From assembly GCA_027296925.1 (NCBI GenBank), contig JAPUIP010000297.1, forward strand, positions 1 to 15,214: a stretch of 15,214 nucleotides of DNA, in the 5' to 3' direction. Each line of letters opens with the position of its first letter. Positions within the stretch are counted from its first letter, which is position 1. This document shows, piece by piece, positions 6,776-14,588 of this stretch. Both the position numbers and the translations under genes were made by a program. This stretch comes from Candidatus Poribacteria bacterium (lineage in GTDB: Bacteria; Poribacteria; WGA-4E; PCPOR2b). Under the pieces are notes generated by a model. The model saw nothing but the letters and a program-made list of their open reading frames with translations. It was not told the origin of the DNA and did not search any database.

Positions 6776-6788
6776 GAATTGGTATAAG
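6776..6788. repeat. Solo element end GAATTGGTATAAG, facing the copy at 7070-7082
   Basis: Exactly inverted at 7070-7082 (CTTATACCAATTC). The GGTA-TAA order matches the right end plus TAA repeat of the element at 6144-6394. No left end with a TAA repeat is visible to pair with it, apart from the one already assigned at 6141. Confidence 0.5.
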
Positions 6789-6914
6789 CCCTTGACTGCG
6801 GAGAATCGTGTCGTCGCCTAGCCGTTCGCACACGGTATCAAAATTTGTGAGCGTTGAATTTTGGCAGGAACTTTCACCATCGGTTAAATATAGCATGGTA
6901 CCGATAGTGAACCG

Positions 6915-6959
6915 ATCGGGCCCCGACCCGATTTTGTTATCGGGCCCCGACCCGATTTT
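6915..6959 (+). terminator. Two tandem terminator-like hairpins, 21 bp each, period 24
   Basis: Each copy is ATCGGG, CCCCGA, CCCGAT then TTT; the ends pair as a 6-bp stem around a 6-nt loop and are followed by four or five T residues on the plus strand. The copies at 6915-6935 and 6939-6959 are identical over 21 bases and separated by GTT. The shape is that of an intrinsic terminator reading left to right, yet no plus-strand gene precedes them. They may be a duplicated relic, or may block antisense transcription into the minus-strand genes. Confidence 0.45.
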
Positions 6960-7069
6960 TAGGAGACCAGCGGTGCAAATCTATAGCTATGGAACGTCAT
7001 AGAGACGCATCCCGCTTCAAAAGTCATAGCGATATTTGATGCGACATGATCAGTCAGCTTTAGGTGAAA

Positions 7070-7082
7070 CTTATACCAATTC
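7070..7082. repeat. Solo element end CTTATACCAATTC, inverted copy of 6776-6788
   Basis: TTA precedes TACC, as expected for the left end of a TACC...GGTA element with a TNA repeat, but no right end followed by TTA is visible downstream in the window. Confidence 0.5.
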
Positions 7083-7281
7083 TGCATGAAAACCACGCAA
7101 CTTTGTATCGGGAAATTTCCTATGCTACTGTGGGGAAAGGTGAGTGTCTCGCGGGGACGGCAGAAGCTGAAGCGGGGTTGGCATCCTGGGACAGATGTCA
7201 ATATATCTCTCGTACAGTGCGGCGTCAGTTTCTCCGAGTTCGGGAGTTATTTCTGCCACGCAGCACTAGGCAGGGGCATTT

Positions 7282-7352
7282 AATTCTCAGTTGGGAGGGT
7301 GAGGCTTCTACGAACCCAATCCGTCGGAGCCTCGCTCTCCCATCCCTCAATT
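7282..7352. repeat. Imperfect 71-bp inverted repeat beside the ggt-like gene
   Basis: AATTCTCAGTTGGGAG then GGTGAGGCT (7282-7306) pairs with AGCCTCGCTCTCCC then ATCCCTCAATT (7328-7352), with a few mismatches and a loop of about 21 bases. The GGGAGGGTGAGGCT arm resembles dispersed GGGAGGGCGAGGCT-type intergenic repeats that I recall from several bacterial phyla. It lies 48 bases beyond the stop of the minus-strand gene, so it could also form the 3' end of that transcript, but no T-tract follows on that strand. Confidence 0.5.
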
Positions 7353-7399
7353 CAAAGTTGCCGGACCGGTAGTGTCAATCCTCAACAACCTTCCGGGGA

Positions 7400-8998
7400 C
7401 TATGCGGAAATCACGCGGCCCTCGCCTCGCGGATCGGTGCCGCCGGCTTGCACGGTCGCATCCACCGCCAGCACAATCCCATGCCCCGGTCCACCAATGT
7501 CTGAACGGAGTTCAATCTCATGGCCGAGTTGGCGTAGCTCTGCCAAGACCGCTTCGCCCGCCCGTTCTTCGACCGCAACCGGTTCCGCCCCCTCGCTATG
7601 GAGACGCGGCGCCGCCAGCGCGTCTTGAATGGACATCTGCAGGTCGATGAGATTTACACTGATGCTGAGCTGATTGTTCGGAATGGTACGCCCGCCAGGA
7701 ATTCCGTAAGTCGCAAAGGGGCGATCGGCTTGCAGGGCGATGATTGGTGACATATTGTGTAGCGGCCGCTTGCCGGGAGCAATCGAGTTCGCCAAACCCG
7801 GCCGGGGATCGAAGCGCGCGACGCCGTGCCCGAGCAGGAGTCCGGTGCCTGGCACGGTGACCATCGATCCAAATCCGCCACCATGCGTTTGGGTGAGCGC
7901 TACCAAATTCCCATGAATATCGGCGGTGGAAATGTGGCTGGTACAACTGATCGGCTCAAAGGCAACAATCTCGCCAGGTTGAGGGGCTTCCAAGCCCTGC
8001 TTCAGGCGATTCCGGAGTTGGGTCATCAACGCATCCGCAACCTCCTCGGCGGGATTAATATCTACAGAGTCCGGATCGCCAAATCGCCCCAGTCGCTCTG
8101 GCCAGCAGATTTTCATGGTTTCGGCCAGCAGATGGAGTCGTTTGGCAGGCGGTAAATTCCCAACATCATAAGCCTCGACAAGCCGGAGCATCTGAAGGGT
8201 CGTCAAGCCGCCGGCGCCCAATGGCGGGGTGTAAAGTTGACAGTCGCGGTAACGAATTTCGTAAGGCTTGACCAGCCGAGGGCGATAATTCTGAAGGTCT
8301 CCAGCCGTCAGACAGCCGCCGTTTTCTTGAATGAAATTGACAATTTTGTGACCAATGTCGCCACAGTAAAAGGCGGACGCGCCACCGTCAGCGATAGTTT
8401 CCAGCGTTCGAGCCAGATCCGGATTGGTCAATCGTTCCCCTGCTTTGGGTGGATGCCCGTTTTTCAGGAACACACGGGCGGTCTCCGGAAATTCCGTTTG
8501 CCAGCGTTCGGCCTGGGCGACGATTCCATTTCGATTGGCGCGATTCGGGACAAATCCATAACGCGCGGATCGAATCGCCGGCAAAAGGACTTCGCTTAAA
8601 GGCATGGTGCCGAATTCCTGAAGCGCCATACACAATCCCCCCACCACGCCGGGGACACCGACCGACAGCGGCCCATGGACATTGACGCGGCCCGGCACCC
8701 GATAGCCGGCGGGGGTATCGGTGAGTTCAATGGTGAACATGGAATCTGAGGCGGCAGCGGGAGCGACGGTGTTATAGTCGATGGCAACGACTTCGCGCCG
8801 ATCCGCGAGGTAGACGACCATGCATCCGCCGTAACCGGCCACACCGTTGTGACTGGGCTCGACGACGCCTTCAGTGAAAGCGGCTGCAACTGCTGCATCA
8901 ATGGCATTGCCGCCTTGCCGGAGCATGCTCATTCCGGCGTAAGCGGTCCGTGGATGGGGACCGACGACCGTTCCGTATTTTCGAGGACGTGGATTCAC
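7400..8998 (-). CDS. ggt: Gamma-glutamyltransferase-like (Ntn-hydrolase) family protein
   Basis: 532 residues, near the usual length. The GTG start at 8998 has AAAGGAAA about eight bases upstream. The start of the large subunit shows the family motif MLRQGGNAIDAAVAAAF, followed by HGPLSVGVPGVVGG. The autocleavage site and catalytic nucleophile should be Thr353 in SCTSHISTADIHGN, matching the TTHxSxxD motif of the family. GGGFGS and PGGRTIPNNQLS (small subunit) are also typical. Active enzymes self-cleave and then hydrolyse or transfer gamma-glutamyl groups, for example from glutathione. Unlike periplasmic members, it has no signal peptide and begins straight at the fold, so it would be cytoplasmic. 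Some relatives are cephalosporin or glutaryl acylases or other amide hydrolases, so the substrate is open. It lies 111 bases after the sulfatase gene on the same strand. Confidence 0.92.
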   Translation of the reverse strand: MNPRPRKYGTVVGPHPRTAYAGMSMLRQGGNAIDAAVAAAFTEGVVEPSHNGVAGYGGCMVVYLADRREVVAIDYNTVAPAAASDSMFTIELTDTPAGYRVPGRVNVHGPLSVGVPGVVGGLCMALQEFGTMPLSEVLLPAIRSARYGFVPNRANRNGIVAQAERWQTEFPETARVFLKNGHPPKAGERLTNPDLARTLETIADGGASAFYCGDIGHKIVNFIQENGGCLTAGDLQNYRPRLVKPYEIRYRDCQLYTPPLGAGGLTTLQMLRLVEAYDVGNLPPAKRLHLLAETMKICWPERLGRFGDPDSVDINPAEEVADALMTQLRNRLKQGLEAPQPGEIVAFEPISCTSHISTADIHGNLVALTQTHGGGFGSMVTVPGTGLLLGHGVARFDPRPGLANSIAPGKRPLHNMSPIIALQADRPFATYGIPGGRTIPNNQLSISVNLIDLQMSIQDALAAPRLHSEGAEPVAVEERAGEAVLAELRQLGHEIELRSDIGGPGHGIVLAVDATVQAGGTDPRGEGRVISA

Positions 8999-9109
8999 CG
9001 TGGTTTTCCTTTCGTTTGAAGCGCGGGAGAACAGATCTGAGAGGCGTGTTGTATCCGATCGAGGTGACCGTAATCCCTCCTTTGACTTGCAATGTTGGCT
9101 AAATCTGTT

Positions 9110-10519
9110 TCACCATACGGGTTTCCGCCATGTCCCGTCGGTTGCCGCTTCCATGAGCAGGCGCTCTTTCTGGCTCTGGCGGACTTGTCCCTCAATCGCG
9201 ACGGGGTTCCAGTGAGACAGCAACCGGGCCTGAAGGTCTTCACAGATTGCTTGATGTGACGCATCCTCAGCCAGATTATGAAACTCGTTCGAATCGTTCT
9301 GAAGATCGTAGAGTTCCGGAGGGTCGCCGAGGCTGTAGTTGAATTTATATCTGCCGCGCCGAAGCATCGCCATGGGTCGAGCGACGCCGTGAGCGAGGTA
9401 TTCGGAGAAGGCTTCATCTTTCCAGTCCTCTGCATCGCCCTGCATCAACGGCACAAGGCTGTCGCCATCTAGTGGTGTGATTTGGGGCGCTCCAGCAATG
9501 TCGAGGAGGGTCGCTGTGACATCCACAAGAGAGACCACTTCATCAATGCGACGTCCGGCTGGCAAGTGTCCCGGCCAGGCAATTTGAAGGGGGATGCGGG
9601 CAGACGCTTCGTAGAAGTTGGACTTCCGCCACATCCCGTGTTCGCCGTTCATCTCACCGTGGTCACTGGTATAGACCACGACCGTGTTATTCAGTTGATC
9701 GGTTTCTTCTAGCGCATCAAGAAGGCGCCCAATCTTCTCATCGAGATAGGTGATCAGCCCATAATATCCCGCACGTCCACGACGCACAAGCGTTTCGGGA
9801 AAATCGATGCAGCCGAACATACTTCGCATGCGCTTGTAGACCGGATGCTGATTCTCCAGATGACCGGAGGGAATCTCCGGAAGATCGATTGCATCCAGCG
9901 GATACAGGTCCCAAAATCGTTGAGGCACAACGAGCGGAAAATGGGGCGCAATGAAAGAGACGTTGAGCGCCCAAGGCTGTTCCTTTCGCGCGGGATGGCG
10001 GAGGTACACCAGCGCCTGTTCTTCCGCCAGATCATCCACTTCAATCTCTGCTGTGGTGCCGGGACCCGCCCCCTCAAGTCCGCCCCAGGGACGTGTTGCC
10101 GGCGGCGTGCCGTTTGACCAGTCGAAGAGCCCATGACGATTTTCAGCGTGGAGATCTCGGGCGAGCTGTGCCCGAAATCCGTGAAGCTGATCTAGACCGC
10201 CGAAGTGCTGTTTGCCGGAGAGGACGACATCGTATCCAGCGGCGCGCAAGAGGTGTGCCCAGGTGACGGCATCCGAGCGTAGGGGAGTGGCGTTGTCCCA
10301 CGTGCCGACGTGGTGGATGTAACGACCTGTTATGAAAGACATACGCGAGGGCATGCAGAGGGGAGAGTTGCAGTAGGCGTTGTTGAAAGTCACCCCGTTG
10401 GCTGCCAGCCGAGCCATGTTGGGGGTCTGGACGAGTGGGTGTCCGTATGTACCGCTGAACATCGGACCATGCTCGTCGGACATAATGAACAGCACGTTGG
10501 GACGATCTGTTGAAGGCAT
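9110..10519 (-). CDS. Type I sulfatase, choline-sulfatase-like
   Basis: 469 residues. The ATG at 10519 has AGGAGA seven bases upstream. Cys55 in SPLCMPSRMSFITGR is the residue converted to formylglycine, in the CxPSR form. Asp15 (MSDEHG), Lys103/His105 (GKQHFGG), His193 (APHFPL), Asp286-His287 (YTSDHGEMNGEHG) and Lys299 complete the alkaline phosphatase-fold active site. The C-terminus (about 437-469, WNPVAIEGQVRQSQKERLL) resembles the short C-terminal domain of choline sulfatases (BetC), as does GRYKFNYSLGDPPELYDL. There is no signal peptide, so it is cytoplasmic, as choline sulfatases usually are. It would release sulfate from a small organic sulfate ester; choline-O-sulfate is a candidate, not shown. 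Maturation needs a formylglycine-generating enzyme, which is not in the window. It sits between enolase 2 and the ggt-like gene with gaps of about 110 bases on each side. Confidence 0.92.
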   Translation of the reverse strand: MPSTDRPNVLFIMSDEHGPMFSGTYGHPLVQTPNMARLAANGVTFNNAYCNSPLCMPSRMSFITGRYIHHVGTWDNATPLRSDAVTWAHLLRAAGYDVVLSGKQHFGGLDQLHGFRAQLARDLHAENRHGLFDWSNGTPPATRPWGGLEGAGPGTTAEIEVDDLAEEQALVYLRHPARKEQPWALNVSFIAPHFPLVVPQRFWDLYPLDAIDLPEIPSGHLENQHPVYKRMRSMFGCIDFPETLVRRGRAGYYGLITYLDEKIGRLLDALEETDQLNNTVVVYTSDHGEMNGEHGMWRKSNFYEASARIPLQIAWPGHLPAGRRIDEVVSLVDVTATLLDIAGAPQITPLDGDSLVPLMQGDAEDWKDEAFSEYLAHGVARPMAMLRRGRYKFNYSLGDPPELYDLQNDSNEFHNLAEDASHQAICEDLQARLLSHWNPVAIEGQVRQSQKERLLMEAATDGTWRKPVW

Positions 10520-10632
10520 GTGGCATCTCCTGTGGTTGATCTACGGTTTCTAGTATTGACCTTTGATGCGGCGGCGATGGGTGCCACATCGACTAACGCC
10601 ACACTTCGGACCAACGTTGCGTCTGGTAGCCG

Positions 10633-11721
10633 CTAAGGCGAAACCCGGTGCCGGTTGATGAAATCCCAGTTCAACGCCAAGCCCAGCCCGGGTAGCTCGG
10701 TCATGGCGATATGACCGTCAACCACCTCGAAGGGCGGGTCGTACATCTTCGACCAAATTTCGTTGGGTTCGCAGCTCGGGTAGGTGGAAACAATCAGACC
10801 ATTGGGAACCGCAGCGACCAAGTGGCAGTTGATGTCCGGGAACTGCGCGCCGTGCGGTGCCACAGGCAGATGGTACGCCTTACACAGTGCAGCAATCCGC
10901 ATCAGCCCGGTGTAGCCACCCCCAATCAGGATATCCGTCTGCACCAATTGGAGTTTCCCCTCGGTAATCAGCCTTCTGACACCGTAGAGCGTTCCCTCGC
11001 CCTCTCCGCCGGCCACCATGGCGCCGGTTGCCTCTTGCACCATACGCAGGTAGAAGAGCTCATCGTCCTGGCGCACCGGCTCCTCGATCCAGTAGAGATT
11101 GTATGGTTCAAGTTGGCGAGCAAGCTCGACCGCGACTTCTCCACGCCAGGCGCGATGCAGATCGATCATCAGCTTCTTATCTGGTCCGATGAGCTCCCGT
11201 GCGCACCGCACCCGCTCCACGATTTCCTCCGGCCCTTTGGCCTTGTACATGTGTATCTTGATCGCATCATAACCGAGCTCTGCGTGCTTCTTGACCCGAG
11301 CGGCGATGCCTTCTGGGGATTGGTCCGTCTCTTCCGCGTAGCCGGAGCCATCGGCATAGGCGAGGACACGGTCCCGGTAGCCACCGAGCAGCCGCCACAC
11401 CGGCTGCGAACAAGATTTTCCGCAGATGTCCCAGAGGGCAACGTCAATCGCTCCGATGGAGGACATCGAGGCGCGCCCCGACCGACCATCACGCCACGCC
11501 GTTTCGTACATCTGCTCCCAGAGCAGGGCAGTCCGGCGTGGGTCTTGTCCGATGAGCACGGGCGCCAATTCTTGGGAGATTACGTCGATATTTCCCCCTC
11601 GACCGACGCCGGTGATTCCTTCATCGGTGTGGACAAGGACGACGACCCAGTCTTTGGCGGTACGTTCATCCGGTGCGGTTGGAAGTCTCACAACCAGGGG
11701 CTCGATATGGGTGATACGCAC
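10633..11721 (-). CDS. Mandelate racemase/muconate lactonizing enzyme family protein (enolase superfamily) 2
   Basis: 362 residues from a GTG at 11721 preceded by a very strong AAGGAGGAAC site. The capping domain (residues about 1-115) is followed by the barrel. Catalytic residues read Lys155-x-His157 (AIKIHMY), Asp187 (MIDLHRA), the Glu213-214 pair (WIEEPV), Glu240 (AGGEGEG), Asp263 (QTDILIGGG) and His290 (APHGAQ). The His290/Asp263 dyad is complete. A lysine or histidine after KI is typical of sugar-acid dehydratases of this group (galactonate or gluconate type), so acid-sugar dehydration is the likely chemistry; the exact substrate is unknown. It is the first gene of the minus-strand run, 113 bases before the sulfatase. 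It borders the degenerate IS630-like element, which may have separated it from genes further upstream. Confidence 0.92.
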   Translation of the reverse strand: MRITHIEPLVVRLPTAPDERTAKDWVVVLVHTDEGITGVGRGGNIDVISQELAPVLIGQDPRRTALLWEQMYETAWRDGRSGRASMSSIGAIDVALWDICGKSCSQPVWRLLGGYRDRVLAYADGSGYAEETDQSPEGIAARVKKHAELGYDAIKIHMYKAKGPEEIVERVRCARELIGPDKKLMIDLHRAWRGEVAVELARQLEPYNLYWIEEPVRQDDELFYLRMVQEATGAMVAGGEGEGTLYGVRRLITEGKLQLVQTDILIGGGYTGLMRIAALCKAYHLPVAPHGAQFPDINCHLVAAVPNGLIVSTYPSCEPNEIWSKMYDPPFEVVDGHIAMTELPGLGLALNWDFINRHRVSP

Positions 11722-11817
11722 GGGCAGTTCCTCCTTGCTGTATAGAATATGGAGTCAATAGCGATGGTGTAATTGGTGCAAGTGAATCGGGAAGTTTGTG
11801 GCTGGATAATTACAGTG

Positions 11818-11846
11818 ATGGATTTTGATAAATTAATCGGGGAACG
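11818..11846 (+). repeat. Left terminal inverted repeat of the IS630-like element
   Basis: 29 bp; identical to the reverse complement of 12714-12742 except for one G/A difference at the 24th position. Confidence 0.85.
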
Positions 11847-11888
11847 CTAAAGCGGTTTTCGGGTGAAAAGAATTAGGAGGTGACAATT

Positions 11889-12470
11889 TTGCCAAAACCT
11901 ATTGAACTTCAGCTGAGTGACGCGGAAGGCGAACAACTCGAACGAATTCGTGACTATCATCCGAAACCGTACTTTCGAGAACGAGCCGCGGCGTTGTTGA
12001 AAATTGCCGCCGGCCAATCTGGACGTGATGTCGCGCAGAACGGGCTGCACAAACGGCGCAAAGAAGACACCCTTTCCGCCTGGGTTTCTCGTTATCGGAC
12101 CGATGGCATCAAGGGAATCGAAATCAAAGCTGGACGCGGGCGGGGGCCCCCTTTTTTCCCTCAGCACAAAACGGCTGATTCGGCTCACCCGGAAATACAG
12201 CACACTCTGGGTCGAGATCCCCATCAATTGGGAGGTTCTCAAAGTCGTTGGACCCTTTCAGCCATTCGGGAAGTTTGTGACTGGTTGAAAAATCATACAC
12301 CCTCCGGGGTTTGGCGAACACTTAGACAATTAAAGATTCATTTGAAAAGGGGACGCGATTAGGTCCACAGCCCGGACCCTTATTATGTCAATAGATTACA
12401 AACGATTCAGTTTCACATCAACTGGGTGCGCACGGAACCAATCCATCGAGTCCTCGCTCAGTTTACCAAG
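11889..12470 (+). pseudogene. IS630-family transposase remnant with internal stop
   Basis: AGGAGG at 11875-11880 places the start at the TTG at 11889; a GTG at 11880 overlaps that site and is less likely. The first 60 codons form a helix-turn-helix DNA-binding region (FRERAAALLKIAAGQSGRDV, then VSRYRTDGIKGI) with a GRGRGPPFF linker. The second region (SRWTLSAIREVCDWL...SGVWRTLRQLKIHLKRGR) matches the N-terminal part of IS630-like transposases. The frame is closed by TAG at 12360-12362, but the next codons read VHSPDPYYV, which in the family follow RGRDY or RARDY, so TAG replaces an expected Tyr codon. After that the coding quality fades and the DDE catalytic part is absent. The transposase is dead. 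Confidence 0.8.
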
Positions 12471-12492
12471 GGCTCACTAGAATTGTTGGCTC

Positions 12493-12669
12493 ATGTTAAG
12501 AAAACGTGCAAGGTCGGTTGTTATCGGCTTTGCCGCCCCCTCTTGTTTTCTCCTCCCAAAGTTGGGGGGAGACCAAGAGGTGGCAGCACGACTACATCAG
12601 AATGCCATGGATGCACTTAGTTTTGACATGAGCCGAATTGTTAAGTTATACTGGGCTTTTGGGAGTTGA
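12493..12669 (+). CDS. Short open frame (58 aa) in the right half of the IS630-like element, doubtful
   Basis: ATG at 12493 to TGA at 12669, reading MLRKRARSVVIGFAAPSC and ending DMSRIVKLYWAFGS. It has no good ribosome binding site. It may be a frameshifted shred of the transposase or chance; I do not recognise it. Confidence 0.15.
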   Translation: MLRKRARSVVIGFAAPSCFLLPKLGGDQEVAARLHQNAMDALSFDMSRIVKLYWAFGS

Positions 12670-12713
12670 TAATCTGTATGGCTCGGTTCTGTTTGGTACA
12701 GACTCTTCTCCTC

Positions 12714-12742
12714 CGTTCCCTGATTAATTTATCAAAATCCAT
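12714..12742 (-). repeat. Right terminal inverted repeat of the IS630-like element
   Basis: Inverted copy of 11818-11846, 28 of 29 bases identical. Confidence 0.85.
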
Positions 12743-12876
12743 TAGACGACTTCAGCTATGAGCGTGGAACTTGAGTTTCACGCTAAATCTCGTTGTAGTA
12801 TTAATTGGGGTGTTTTTTGCAAGTTGCTTTCAATCACGGCCCTCTGCTTACAAGTCCTACTGAAGGGGTGACTAGA

Positions 12877-14460
12877 ATGAAATATGACACAATCATCGTC
12901 GGAGCCGGCGCGGCCGGCGCCATACTCGCGACGCGCCTCACCGAGGATGCGGGTCGATCTGTCCTGCTGTTGGAGGCGGGTCCCGACTTCCCGGAGTTGG
13001 AGCAGCTTCCACAAGAAATCAAGTTTGCCTACGGCCAGGACCGTAACATCTGGGCCCGCGCCTTCGGTCACACTACGAAATTCGGTTGGGGCTATACGGC
13101 TCGGGCCACCGACAGTGTCCCCGCCATGTTTGTTCCCCGGGGGAAGATCGTCGGCGGCTCAAGTGCGGTGAACGCGCAGATCTTTCTCCGCGGTGTCCCC
13201 GAAGACTACGATGCCTGGGCGGCTCTGGGCAACAACAAGTGGAGTTTCCAGGAACTGCTCCCCTATTTTCGGAAAAACGAGGCCGACCCCGACTTTCACG
13301 ATGCTTTCCACGGCGCCGACGGGCCGATCCGCACCCGGCGTTTCAAATACGAGGAGTTGAATCCCGAGCACAGAGTCTTCTACGACGTCTGTCGAGCCGC
13401 CGGCTATCCGGACTGTCCCGACCACAACAACCCCGACTCCACGGGGGTTGGGCCGTTGACCCTCAATAACCCGGACGGCATCCGCTGGAGCACGGCGATC
13501 GGCTACCTGAGCCAGGCGCGTCATCGCCTGAACCTCACCATCAAAGCGGACTGCCTGGTGCACCGCATGCGCTTCGAAGGCACCGATAAGATCGGGGTTC
13601 AAAGCAACCGGCGGGCCGTCGGCGTGCAGGTAGAAAGTGGTGGCGAAATGTTCGATGTTGATGGCGAGGAGATTCTCCTGTGCGCCGGAGCCATCGGTTC
13701 CCCCCATATCCTCATGCTTTCGGGTGTCGGGCCGGCCGATCACCTCCAAGCGGTCGGCATCCCCGTGGTGCATGACCTGCCGGGCGTTGGGCAAAATCTG
13801 AGAGACCATCCGCAAGTGCCCGTGACCTTAAGGGTAAAGGACGAGTTCCTGCCCGACGGCACGGAGCCCCGCCTACAGATCGGGCTCCGCTACACGGCTC
13901 AAGGTTCCGACCTGCGCAATGACATGTTCATCCTCCCGGGCTCTTTCGCTACCGAAAAGGGATATTTTGTCGCATCCGACTCGGTGCCGCTGGGATTTTA
14001 CATCGTGGCGTGTATATACCTGGCAGCCGGTGCCGGCGAGCTCAAGCTCGCCTCTGCCGACCCGCATCAACAACCCGCGCTGGACTACAACTACCTGGCG
14101 GAGTCCTTTGACCGCGAGCGACTGCGCGAGGCTGTGCGCATCATCATTGATTTAATCGACCACGATGCGTTCAAAGCGCTCATCGCTGAACGTATCGGCC
14201 CGACGGACGCCGACTTGGCGACGGACGCAGCCCTCGACGTGTGGATGAAGCGCGCGGTCTCTACCAGTCACCATGTTTCATCGACCTGCAAGATGGGGCC
14301 CGGCTCGGACGCGATGGCGGTTGTCGATCAGTACGGTAAGGTCCACGGCGTCGAAGGGCTGCGGGTGGCTGACGCTTCGATTATGCCGGATTGTATCCGC
14401 GCCAACACCAACGTGACTTCCATGGTCATCGGAGAACGGATCTCGGATTTCATGCGGTAA
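12877..14460 (+). CDS. GMC-family FAD-dependent oxidoreductase (choline dehydrogenase-like)
   Basis: 527 residues. I chose the ATG at 12877, where AAGGGG lies about eight bases upstream and the Rossmann fold begins at once; a longer TTG frame from 12805 adds a tail without domain features. VGAGAAGAILATRLTE is the FAD-binding GxGxxG motif. GKIVGGSSAVNAQIFLRG is GMC signature 1 and CAGAIGSPHILMLSGVGP is signature 2. The active-site pair is His466 (SHHVSSTCKMG) and Asn510 (RANTNVTS), as in choline dehydrogenase or oxidase and related alcohol oxidases. The GGSS segment lacks the histidine used by some members to bind FAD covalently, so FAD is probably non-covalent. It oxidises a primary or secondary alcohol; choline is possible but many other alcohols fit. 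It is transcribed away from the minus-strand cluster and separated from it by the IS630-like element. Its GC-rich coding differs from the AT-rich element sequence before it. Confidence 0.93.
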   Translation: MKYDTIIVGAGAAGAILATRLTEDAGRSVLLLEAGPDFPELEQLPQEIKFAYGQDRNIWARAFGHTTKFGWGYTARATDSVPAMFVPRGKIVGGSSAVNAQIFLRGVPEDYDAWAALGNNKWSFQELLPYFRKNEADPDFHDAFHGADGPIRTRRFKYEELNPEHRVFYDVCRAAGYPDCPDHNNPDSTGVGPLTLNNPDGIRWSTAIGYLSQARHRLNLTIKADCLVHRMRFEGTDKIGVQSNRRAVGVQVESGGEMFDVDGEEILLCAGAIGSPHILMLSGVGPADHLQAVGIPVVHDLPGVGQNLRDHPQVPVTLRVKDEFLPDGTEPRLQIGLRYTAQGSDLRNDMFILPGSFATEKGYFVASDSVPLGFYIVACIYLAAGAGELKLASADPHQQPALDYNYLAESFDRERLREAVRIIIDLIDHDAFKALIAERIGPTDADLATDAALDVWMKRAVSTSHHVSSTCKMGPGSDAMAVVDQYGKVHGVEGLRVADASIMPDCIRANTNVTSMVIGERISDFMR

Positions 14461-14529
14461 ACGCACTTTTCAAACGTCAGCTGCGGGCAGCCTTGACGCC
14501 GAGTCCGCAATCGAAAGCAATACTGCACC

Positions 14530-14532
14530 TCA
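14530..14532. repeat. 3-bp target repeat TCA, left copy of element 2
   Basis: TCA immediately before TACC; the second copy at 14684-14686 is immediately after GGTA and is the reverse complement of the abhydrolase stop codon TGA. Confidence 0.7.
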
Positions 14533-14588
14533 TACCATTTGCAGTTTTGTTTGAGCATATTCGCAGATTTCTGGTAGGGGCGCTGAAA

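Larger units (their letters stand above)
6760..7399. other. Gene-free stretch with solo element ends, tandem hairpins and an inverted repeat
   Basis: I find no credible gene between the decayed kinase and the 3' end of the gamma-glutamyltransferase-like gene. The stretch holds two oppositely oriented copies of GAATTGGTATAAG (6776-6788 and 7070-7082), two tandem GC-rich hairpins with T-tails (6915-6959) and an imperfect 71-bp inverted repeat (7282-7352). The open frames in it have no ribosome binding sites and no recognisable domains. It looks like an accumulation of repeat insertions where kinase sequence was lost. Confidence 0.6.
11818..12742. mobile_element. Degenerate IS630-like insertion sequence with 29-bp inverted ends
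   Basis: ATGGATTTTGATAAATTAAT at 11818 continues to 11846, and its inverted copy occupies 12714-12742; 28 of 29 bases match. The 925-bp interior carries the N-terminal part of an IS630-type transposase with an in-frame TAG. The usual IS630 element is around 1.0-1.2 kb, so this one has probably lost part of the catalytic domain. No clear TA repeat flanks the ends: the right end is followed by TA but the left is preceded by TG. It lies between the divergent enolase 2 and GMC genes, so it does not interrupt a gene. Confidence 0.8.

Noticed and set aside
6915..6959. CRISPR-like interpretation of the two 21-base units
   Set aside because: Only two units, a 3-base gap, no spacer diversity and no cas genes; terminator-like structure fits better.
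10711..11745. Plus-strand 344-codon open frame opposite enolase 2
   Set aside because: The minus frame has every catalytic motif of the enolase superfamily; the plus frame has none and is a GC-driven shadow.
12771..12801. Possible promoter TTGAGT...TAGTAT before the GMC gene
   Set aside because: The spacer is 19 bases and both boxes are weak; such matches are frequent in AT-rich DNA.
12805..12876. TTG-initiated extension of the GMC enzyme
   Set aside because: A better ribosome binding site (AAGGGG) sits in front of the ATG at 12877 and the FAD fold starts right there.
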